Made by a program: the position numbers and the translations under genes. The notes below the pieces were generated by a model, which saw nothing but the letters and a program-made list of their open reading frames with translations, was not told where the DNA came from and made no database searches. A stretch of 13,345 nucleotides of DNA, taken from assembly GCA_009885415.1 (NCBI GenBank), contig VFKU01000799.1, positions 1 through 13,345 on the forward strand. The letters run 5' to 3'. This DNA is from Rhodothermota bacterium (GTDB taxonomy: Bacteria; Hydrogenedentota; Hydrogenedentia; Hydrogenedentales; GCA-2746185). Positions 1 to 5,404 of this stretch are shown piece after piece; the first letter of the stretch is position 1, and every line of letters begins with the position of its first letter.

Positions 1-492
1 CTGGCGCTGATCCTGCTGGAGTTTTTCGTCATTCCCGGCTTTGGCGTCCCGGGCATTGCGGGGATTCTTTGTCTACTGGTGGGCACGTATCTCGCGTTGG
101 TGAGTTTTACTTTTCCGCAATATAGCTGGCAGTACGACCGGCTCAACGAGGTGGTGTACACCTTGATGGTGGCGATTGTGTCGTTTGGCGTGTTTGTGAT
201 CGGGACGTGGAAATTGTTCGCCCGATCGCCGCTGTACGGCGCGCTGGTCTTGAGCGCGGCGCAGCCGAGCGCGGAAGGGTATACTTCGCCGGTGCAGGCG
301 GCCGCCGCGCCGCGGCTGGGTTTGCGCGGCAAGGCAACGAGTATGTTGCGCCCTGCGGGGCGCGCGCGCTTTGGCGAGGCGACCTTGCAGGTGGTCACGC
401 GCGGCGCGTTCATTCCCGAGGGCACGGCGGTGGAGATTATCGAGGTGGACGGCACGCGCATCGTGGTCGAGCGCATCGAGGGAGCGACGTGA
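1..492 (+). CDS. nfeD: NfeD family membrane protein, C-terminal part (5' end outside window)
   Basis: The frame is open from the first base and stops at TGA 490-492, so this is the C-terminal 163 residues of a longer protein. It begins inside a membrane segment carrying the NfeD hallmark E-F-F-V-I-P-G-F-G-V-P-G-I-A-G, followed by further hydrophobic stretches (about visible residues 18-36 and 50-68). A soluble C-terminal domain of about 60 residues begins near LGLRGKA and ends ITRIVVERIEGAT-like (VDGTRIVVERIEGAT), which is the small OB-fold beta barrel of NfeD proteins. Long NfeD proteins usually carry a ClpP-class serine protease domain ahead of this. Whether this one does cannot be seen. 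NfeD proteins partner flotillin/stomatin-like proteins, which fits floA four genes downstream. An internal ATG at 79 exists but would cut the membrane domain, so it is not the start. Family assignment is firm; the exact subtype is not. Confidence 0.88.
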   Translation: MALILLEFFVIPGFGVPGIAGILCLLVGTYLALVSFTFPQYSWQYDRLNEVVYTLMVAIVSFGVFVIGTWKLFARSPLYGALVLSAAQPSAEGYTSPVQAAAAPRLGLRGKATSMLRPAGRARFGEATLQVVTRGAFIPEGTAVEIIEVDGTRIVVERIEGAT

Positions 493-809
493 TGGATGCG
501 CGCATGGCGATCATCGGGATGCTCAAGCACCTGCTGGAAGAGTCGGTGGTGCTGCATCAGCAGGGCGCCGGGTACTACAGTTGCACGCCGCTCATCCAGC
601 GCTACAACAAGCTGTTGGGGCAAGCGCGGGCGTTGTTTCCGGCGGGCGACGGCCTGATCGGGACTTTTGAAGCACAACGCGAGACCGATCCGAACGACCC
701 GGCGGACAAGATGAAGGTAATGCAGGCGATTCGCGTGGAGGTGGGCCAGTTGATCTCGTTGTTGGAGTCGCTCGGCGCGGCCGGGCCCGCGGGGGGCGCC
801 GCCGCATGA
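492..809 (+). CDS. Unrecognised small helical protein in the NfeD-FloA operon
   Basis: This encodes 105 residues that I do not recognise as a named family. The ATG at 492 shares one base with the nfeD stop (TGATG), and the TGA at 807-809 overlaps the next ATG (ATGA), so it is tightly coupled inside the operon. The same frame is open further upstream, but only inside nfeD, so 492 is the sensible start. The protein has no signal peptide or membrane segment. It looks mainly alpha-helical, with a Leu/Glu-rich start, a central segment YYSCTPLIQRYNKLLGQA, an acidic stretch with DPNDPADK, an amphipathic helix near VEVGQLISLLESLG and a low-complexity Gly/Ala tail. A cytosolic accessory role with the neighbouring NfeD and FloA membrane proteins is inferred from position only. 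Confidence 0.8.
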   Translation: MDARMAIIGMLKHLLEESVVLHQQGAGYYSCTPLIQRYNKLLGQARALFPAGDGLIGTFEAQRETDPNDPADKMKVMQAIRVEVGQLISLLESLGAAGPAGGAAA

Positions 810-1300
810 CGCCGGTCATCCTGCTTTTCGCGGCCGGCGTGACGCTGATCTTCTCGGAGTTTTTCGTTCCGGGGATTGTCTTGGGCGTGGTCGGCAGCGT
901 GTTGATTGTCGCGAGTATCGCGATCGGCTGGAACCGCTTTCCGGAGTATGGGCTTTTTATTTTGGTCGGCGAAGTGGCGGGCGTGGTGCTCGTGCTCGCT
1001 TTGGGACTTTTTGCGATGGTAAAGACACCCTTGGGCCGTGGCTTTGTCCTAAAGGCGACGCAGGAGACGAGCGAAGGTTTTGCGTCGCACGCGGAAGACA
1101 CGAGCCTCGTCGGACGCGTCGCCACGGTACACACGGCGCTGCGGCCGGCCGGATCAATCCTGCTGGGACAGCGGCGCATCGACGCCGTTTCGAACGGGAC
1201 CTTCATCGATGCCGGGAAGATCGTGCGGGTCATCCAGGTCGAGGGACATCGGGTGGTGTGCGAGGAAGCGCCCGCTGACGAAAACAGGCGGACGGCGTGA
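806..1300 (+). CDS. Short NfeD-like membrane protein (membrane segments plus OB-fold domain)
   Basis: This encodes 164 residues. The N-terminus is hydrophobic, with LLFAAGVTLIFSEFFVPGIV repeating the E-F-F-V-P-G-I signature seen in the upstream NfeD protein. Further hydrophobic segments lie at about residues 29-42 and 50-72. After a linker, residues about 99-155 (SLVGRVATVHTALRPAG through VIQVEGHRVVCEE) form the NfeD C-terminal OB-fold domain. No protease domain is present, which matches the short class of NfeD proteins. The start ATG overlaps the preceding stop as ATGA, and the TGA at 1298-1300 shares one base with the next ATG. Short NfeD proteins are typically encoded beside flotillin or stomatin homologues and are thought to associate with them in the membrane. 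Here floA lies one gene downstream. It is the second NfeD-type protein in this operon. Confidence 0.88.
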   Translation: MTPVILLFAAGVTLIFSEFFVPGIVLGVVGSVLIVASIAIGWNRFPEYGLFILVGEVAGVVLVLALGLFAMVKTPLGRGFVLKATQETSEGFASHAEDTSLVGRVATVHTALRPAGSILLGQRRIDAVSNGTFIDAGKIVRVIQVEGHRVVCEEAPADENRRTA

Positions 1301-1650
1301 TGTCCGGCGACTTGGTGGCCGTCCTGGTGTTGTTCGCGGCGCTGCTCGCGACGATGGTCGCGGTGTCGCTCTATATATATTATGGCCGGCTGATCATGCG
1401 ATCGCGGGTGGCGGGTGCTCCGGTGAGCTTCGAGCGCATGGTGAAAATGACGCTGGCGGGCCTGAACGCGAACGCGCTGGTGACGGCGTATCTGGACGCA
1501 CACAAGGCCGGGGCCCGGGTCACGCTCGATCAATTAGAGGCCCACGCGCGGGGCAAGGGCGACCCGCGGGCCGCGGTCAAACGGCTGGTTGCGGCGAAGG
1601 AATCCGGAGCGAACAGAAGTTTTGAAGACGTTTGCGCGAGTGAGCGATAG
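1300..1650 (+). CDS. Stand-alone N-terminal module of flotillin-like FloA
   Basis: This encodes 116 residues and aligns without any gap to the first 110 residues of the FloA encoded 100 bases downstream. The shared positions in both proteins include V42-S43-F44, R46, M50, K69-A70-G71, L79-E80-A81-H82 and S107-F108. I count 26 identities over residues 41-110. Residues about 4-29 form a single transmembrane helix, as in FloA. The protein stops just where FloA enters its SPFH-like core and coiled coil, so it lacks the assembly region. The ATG at 1300 shares one base with the previous stop; a GTG at 1297 is possible, but the gap-free match to FloA numbering favours 1300. The reading frame looks intact rather than decayed, and the ending VCASER is not FloA-like. 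It may modulate FloA or NfeD in the membrane; this is inference. Confidence 0.85.
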   Translation: MSGDLVAVLVLFAALLATMVAVSLYIYYGRLIMRSRVAGAPVSFERMVKMTLAGLNANALVTAYLDAHKAGARVTLDQLEAHARGKGDPRAAVKRLVAAKESGANRSFEDVCASER

Positions 1651-1752
1651 TGCGTTTTAAATTTTCGGGCGAATTGAATTCGGTCTTGAGAGTAGTATGA
1701 GCGCTGGGCGCCGTGCGGTGGCGCGCAGATACTGCAACGTGAGGGTACAAAG
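1651..1752 (+). promoter_or_regulatory. AT-rich gap ahead of floA, possible promoter
   Basis: These 102 bases are the first real gap in the operon and start with an AT-rich patch unusual for this DNA. A TTGAAT at 1674-1679 resembles a -35 box and a TAGTAT at 1693-1698 resembles a -10 box. Their spacing is only 13 bases, too short for a standard sigma-70 promoter, so the pair is not convincing. A small GCGCC/GGCGC hairpin (1708-1712 with 1720-1724) follows. GAGGG at 1741-1745 is the floA ribosome binding site. The gap may give floA extra transcription, but the evidence is weak. Confidence 0.3.
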
Positions 1753-2763
1753 ATGAATCTTGGAATTGTGGGCGTGGTCGTCGTCGTCTTACTGGTCGTA
1801 TTCGGCATCATCGCGTTCTTCGTCGCGATGAATTTCCTGGGGATCTGGATTCAAGCGATGTCGGCCGGTGTGCACGTGAGCTTTATGCGCCTCGTGGCGA
1901 TGCGGCTGCGGCGTGTGGACGCGCGGGTGATTGTCGAGAGCCGGATCACGGCGGTGAAGGCGGGCCTCGAGATCAGCTACGACGAGTTGGAGGCGCACTA
2001 CCTGGCCGGCGGCAATATCGTCAGCGTGGTCCGCGCATTGATAGCGGCGTCTAAGGCCAACATCAACCTCTCGTTCAAAAAGGCGACGGCGATCGACCTT
2101 GCGGGACGCGACGTGTTCGACGCGGTGCAGACTTCGGTGAAGCCGAAAGTGATCGATTGCCCGGACCCGACGAAGGGGCCGAGCACGGTGGCGGCGGTGG
2201 CGATGGACGGCATCCAGATCAAGGCGAAGGCGCGGGTGACGGTGCGCACGAACCTCGAGACGCTGGTGGGCGGCGCGACGGAGGAGACGATCATCGCGCG
2301 CGTGGGCGAGGGCATCGTGACGACGATCGGCAGCGCGACCTCGCACAAAAAAGTGCTGGAGAACCCGGACTCGATCTCGAAGGTGGTGCTTGCGCGCGGG
2401 CTGGATTCGGGCACGGCCTATGAAATCCTCTCGATTGATATTGCCGACGTGGACGTGGGCGACAACATCGGCGCGCAGCTCCAGATGAAGCAGGCCGAGG
2501 CCGACAAGAACATCGCGCAGGCGCGGGCCGAAGAGCGGCGCGCCATGGCGACGGCGCGCGAACAAGAAATGCGCGCGCTGGTGGTCGAGATGGAAGCGCG
2601 GCTGGTGGAGGCGGAGGCTCAAGTGCCCAAAGCGATCGCCGAGGCCTTCCGCAGCGGGCACCTCGGGGTGATGGATTACTACAAGATGAAGAACGTCATC
2701 GCCGACACGGGCATGCGCGATTCCATCTCGAAGATGGACGACGACCAGGGCAAGAAGAAATAA
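1753..2763 (+). CDS. floA: Flotillin-like protein FloA
   Basis: This encodes 336 residues, close to the roughly 330 usual for bacterial FloA (YqfA family). Residues 4-27 form one membrane-inserted helix. They are followed by the family block HVSFMRLVAMRLRR (41-54), LEAHYLAGGN (79-88) and the SPFH-like core through about residue 230. A charged coiled coil rich in Ala, Glu and Arg spans about 240-290. The conserved C-terminal segment reads VMDYYKMKNVIADTGMRDSI. FloA proteins oligomerise in membrane microdomains and influence membrane fluidity and protein complex assembly. The gene lies downstream of two NfeD-family genes, the classical arrangement. The ATG is preceded by GAGGG with a 7-base spacer. 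The family call is very secure; the client proteins in this organism are unknown. Confidence 0.96.
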   Translation: MNLGIVGVVVVVLLVVFGIIAFFVAMNFLGIWIQAMSAGVHVSFMRLVAMRLRRVDARVIVESRITAVKAGLEISYDELEAHYLAGGNIVSVVRALIAASKANINLSFKKATAIDLAGRDVFDAVQTSVKPKVIDCPDPTKGPSTVAAVAMDGIQIKAKARVTVRTNLETLVGGATEETIIARVGEGIVTTIGSATSHKKVLENPDSISKVVLARGLDSGTAYEILSIDIADVDVGDNIGAQLQMKQAEADKNIAQARAEERRAMATAREQEMRALVVEMEARLVEAEAQVPKAIAEAFRSGHLGVMDYYKMKNVIADTGMRDSISKMDDDQGKKK

Positions 2764-2779
2764 CCGCGGAGCGCGTCCG

Positions 2780-3601
2780 GTGCAATTCGACAACATCATC
2801 GGCTTCATCATCTTCATCGTGATCGTCGTGCTGTCGATCGCGCAGAAGGCGATGGAGCAGGCCAAGGCGAAGCGTCGCGCGAACGAAATGAAGCGCGAAA
2901 TCGGCGACGCCGCCAGGCACGGCGCGCCCATCGGCGACATTCCGGTGGCGCTGCCGAGGGCCGATGCGGGACGCCGGGCGAAGACGGAAACCCAAGGCCC
3001 ACGGATCGAGGACGTCATCCGGCGGCTGATGGGCGAGGACCCCGAGGGGCCCTCGGCGCAGAACGAGGAGGAAGACTACGGCGAGGTGCGACCGCTGCCG
3101 CCGCCGGTCCCGCGGCACGCACCCACGCAGTTTCAGAAACCCGCGCGGCCAGCCATCCCGCGACAGGCGGCGGCCCAGCCCACGCAATATCAGAAGCCGA
3201 CACTGTTTCAACGCCCCGCGTCGCAGCAGGGACCGTCGCAACGGCCGCTCAAAGCGCAACCGCCGCGGCATGCCGTGCCGCCTTCGCGCCAAGGCCGCGC
3301 GACCGCGCCCGCGAAAAACGTGGGGCGTCCGCAATCGGCGCGAGAGAGCGAAGAGGCGATGCCGATCGAAATCGAGCAGCGCGAGAATGAGCGGCGTTGG
3401 CGCGAGGAGATGGAACGCAAGACAAAACAACAAAAGCCGCAGACGCCGCAGCGCTCTCCCGAGGTGCTGCACTCCCGTGCGCGGCTGATGCCGGCGCGGC
3501 GGCGCCTGTTTCACACCGCGGGCGAGGTGCGGCGCGCGATTATTTTGTCGGAGGTGCTTGGTCCGCCGCGCGCGATGCGCGACTTAGAGGAACGCGCGTG
3601 A
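2780..3601 (+). CDS. Single-pass membrane protein with long disordered Pro/Gln/Arg-rich region
   Basis: This encodes 273 residues of no family I can name. The start is a GTG at 2780, with CGGAG at 2767-2771 ahead of it and 16 bases after the floA stop. Residues about 5-21 are a very hydrophobic helix (IIGFIIFIVIVVLSIAQ), so the protein is probably anchored by its N-terminus. A basic juxtamembrane helix follows (KAKRRANEMKREI). Residues about 70-235 are low complexity, rich in Pro, Gln, Arg and Glu, with a loose repeat TQFQKP at 116-121, TQYQKP at 135-140 and LFQRP at 142-146. The C-terminus ends with an ordered-looking segment AIILSEVLGPPRAMR. It resembles tails I recall from planctomycete proteins, but that is from memory. 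Position suggests a FloA/NfeD partner or scaffold; this is inference. Confidence 0.75.
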   Translation: MQFDNIIGFIIFIVIVVLSIAQKAMEQAKAKRRANEMKREIGDAARHGAPIGDIPVALPRADAGRRAKTETQGPRIEDVIRRLMGEDPEGPSAQNEEEDYGEVRPLPPPVPRHAPTQFQKPARPAIPRQAAAQPTQYQKPTLFQRPASQQGPSQRPLKAQPPRHAVPPSRQGRATAPAKNVGRPQSARESEEAMPIEIEQRENERRWREEMERKTKQQKPQTPQRSPEVLHSRARLMPARRRLFHTAGEVRRAIILSEVLGPPRAMRDLEERA

Positions 3602-3634
3602 GTCGGGCGCGAGAGCATCTCGGGGCGATCGTGT

Positions 3635-3691
3635 AAAGAGTGAACCGGCGGCCGATTCGCCGCGTTCCGGCGTACCGTCGCACTCTTTTTT
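3635..3691 (+). terminator. Rho-independent terminator ending the NfeD-FloA operon
   Basis: AAAGAGTG at 3635-3642 is the exact reverse complement of CACTCTTT at 3681-3688, and a run of six T occupies 3686-3691. The 38 bases between are GC-rich and can fold further, with CGGCG at 3646-3650 facing CGCCG at 3658-3662, or CCGG at 3645-3648 facing CCGG at 3667-3670. A GC-rich branched hairpin with a closing stem running into a T tract is a good terminator. It lies between the last gene of the FloA operon and the helicase gene. Confidence 0.7.
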
Positions 3692-3692
3692 G

Positions 3693-3701
3693 TGTTAGAC
3701 T
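3693..3701 (+). promoter_or_regulatory. Extended -10 promoter element for the XPB helicase gene
   Basis: TGT-TAGACT at 3693-3701 fits an extended -10 element (TGn followed by TAnANT), directly after the upstream terminator T tract. No good -35 box is seen at the expected distance. A start site about seven bases after the -10 would fall at or next to the ATG at 3710, giving a message with almost no leader. The same TGn-TAnANT-CCGC pattern occurs upstream of ndk, which supports the reading. Confidence 0.5.
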
Positions 3702-3709
3702 CCGCGGCT

Positions 3710-5389
3710 ATGGGGGCGCCTTCCACCAATCCGGTCATCGTGCAGTCGGACCGTTCCATTTTGCTGGAGACGGACGGGCCGCAATTCGAAGATGCGCGCG
3801 ACGCGATCGCGGCCTTTGCCGAGTTGATCAAGTCGCCCGAGCACATCCACACCTATCGCATCTCACCACTTTCACTGTGGAATGCCGCGGCCGCGGGCAT
3901 GAAGGCCGAAGAGATCATCGGCAACCTCGCGAAGTTCAGCAAATATGAGGTGCCGGACAACATCCTCGTCGAGATTCGCGAATACGTCTCGCGCTACGGC
4001 CGCCTGAAACTCTACAAACTCGAGGACGGCCGCCTCGTGATCGAATCCGAAGACGAGATGCTGATCTCGGAGCTGCTCAACAACAACCAAGTAAAGCCTT
4101 TCGTGACCGGGCAACTCGGCCCGAATAAGATGGTCATCGCGCCGGGCGACCGCGGCAATGTGAAGAGCGTGCTCATCAAGATCGGGTTTCCGGTCGAGGA
4201 TCTCGCGGGCTATGTGTCCGGCGCGCCGCTGGAGTTTGCACTGCGCGAGACGGCGCTCTGCGGCAAACCCTTCGGCCTGCGGAAGTATCAGCTTGAGGCG
4301 GTCGCTGCGTTTTGGATGCGCGGGTCGAACCACGGCGGGAGCGGGGTGGTGGCGTTACCGTGCGGGGCGGGCAAGACCTGCGTGGGCATGGGCGCGATCC
4401 ACGCGATGCAGACCCAGGCGCTCGTGCTCACGACCAACACCATCGCGCTGCGGCAGTGGAAGAGCGAGTTGCTCGACAAGACGACCCTGACCGAGGACCA
4501 AATTGGAGAGTACAGCGGCGACTCGAAGGAAATTCGGCCGATTACACTGGCGACGTATCAGGTGTTGACGTATCGCAAGGCAAAGGACAGTCCCTTCATC
4601 CATTTCGACCTGTTCGACAAGGGGAACTGGGGCCTGATCGTGTACGACGAGGTGCATCTGCTCCCTGCACCCGTCTTCCGCGCGACGGCGAGCTTGCAGG
4701 CGCGGCGACGCATCGGGCTGACGGCGACGCTGGTGCGCGAAGACGCGCGCGAGGACGATGTGTTCTCACTGATCGGGCCGAAGAAATACGACGTGCCGTG
4801 GAAAGTGCTCGAGAAGCAGGGCTGGATCGCGCAGGCGGTGTGCCACGAGATTCGTGTGCCGCTGCCGCCGGAAGAGCGCTACCGCTACGCGATTTCCGAC
4901 AAGCGGATGAAGTTTCGCATCGCCTCGACGAACCCGCGCAAGCAGGACGTGTGCGCGCAGTTGATTGAGAAGCACCGTGACGACAACGTGCTGATCATCG
5001 GGCAGTACCTCGACCAACTCAACGAGATCGCGGAAAAATTCCAGGCGCCGATCATCACCGGGCGCACGGGCACGCGCGAACGCGAGCGCCTGTACCAGGC
5101 CTTTCGCGAGGGCAAGGAGAAACTGCTTATCGTGTCGAAGGTGGCGAACTTTGCTATCGACCTGCCCGACGCGAACGTGGCGATCCAGGTGTCGGGCACC
5201 TTCGGATCGCGTCAGGAAGAGGCGCAACGCCTCGGGCGGATTCTGCGGCCGAAGAGCGACGAGTCGATCGCGCATTTTTATTCGATGGTCTCGCGCGACA
5301 CCTGCGACCAGGACTACAGCGTGAAACGGCAGCTTTTTCTGACCGAACAGGGCTACCGCTACGACATTATAATGTCGGACCAACTCTAG
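3710..5389 (+). CDS. XPB/Ssl2-type superfamily 2 DNA helicase
   Basis: This encodes 559 residues from the ATG at 3710. A GTG at 3692 would add six residues but sits inside the putative promoter and has no ribosome binding site. Domains in order: the XPB N-terminal domain (about 5-110, with HTYRISPLSLWNAAAAGM); a damage-recognition-like domain (about 115-190); helicase domain 1 with Walker A CGAGKT (218-223), DEVH (313-316), TATL and the XPB-type RED segment in LVREDAREDDVFSLIGP; and helicase domain 2 ending in QRLGRILRP (from 506). These features mark the ATP-dependent 3'-5' helicases related to eukaryotic XPB, which in bacteria are linked to DNA repair. It is intact and of the usual bacterial length. 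It sits upstream of addB and addA with a gap of only 15 bases, so it is probably co-transcribed with them. The cellular role is inferred. Confidence 0.93.
   Translation: MGAPSTNPVIVQSDRSILLETDGPQFEDARDAIAAFAELIKSPEHIHTYRISPLSLWNAAAAGMKAEEIIGNLAKFSKYEVPDNILVEIREYVSRYGRLKLYKLEDGRLVIESEDEMLISELLNNNQVKPFVTGQLGPNKMVIAPGDRGNVKSVLIKIGFPVEDLAGYVSGAPLEFALRETALCGKPFGLRKYQLEAVAAFWMRGSNHGGSGVVALPCGAGKTCVGMGAIHAMQTQALVLTTNTIALRQWKSELLDKTTLTEDQIGEYSGDSKEIRPITLATYQVLTYRKAKDSPFIHFDLFDKGNWGLIVYDEVHLLPAPVFRATASLQARRRIGLTATLVREDAREDDVFSLIGPKKYDVPWKVLEKQGWIAQAVCHEIRVPLPPEERYRYAISDKRMKFRIASTNPRKQDVCAQLIEKHRDDNVLIIGQYLDQLNEIAEKFQAPIITGRTGTRERERLYQAFREGKEKLLIVSKVANFAIDLPDANVAIQVSGTFGSRQEEAQRLGRILRPKSDESIAHFYSMVSRDTCDQDYSVKRQLFLTEQGYRYDIIMSDQL
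5362..5377. promoter_or_regulatory. Perfect 16-bp palindrome containing a consensus -10 box, upstream of addB
   Basis: CGACATTATAATGTCG is a perfect inverted repeat within the last codons of the XPB gene, centred 35 bases before the addB ATG. It contains TATAAT at 5368-5373, an exact sigma-70 -10 box in otherwise GC-rich coding DNA. It uses an ATA isoleucine codon (5369-5371), which is uncommon in such DNA. No good -35 box stands 16-18 bases upstream. It could be an internal promoter for addBA, an operator, or both. Confidence 0.4.
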
Positions 5390-5404
5390 GCGAGGGCAAA
5401 GACC

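Noticed and set aside
207..491. Upstream extension of the 105-residue gene's frame to an ATG at 207
   Set aside because: It would overlap the nfeD OB-fold coding region by 285 bases and gives an Arg/Gly/Ala-rich sequence typical of a shadow frame.
1369..1383. AT-rich patch TATATATATTAT that could be read as a -10 box
   Set aside because: It encodes LYIYY in the membrane helix of the FloA-like module, where tyrosine codons explain most of the AT content. It has no -35 partner and is far from the next start.
3125..3216. TQ[FY]QKP repeats as a DNA tandem repeat array
   Set aside because: Only two to three loose copies with different DNA sequence and spacing; this is protein low complexity, not a repeat array.
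3692..3709. GTG at 3692 as the helicase start
   Set aside because: It directly follows the terminator T tract, overlaps the -10-like element and has no ribosome binding site. The family sequence is fully covered from the ATG at 3710.
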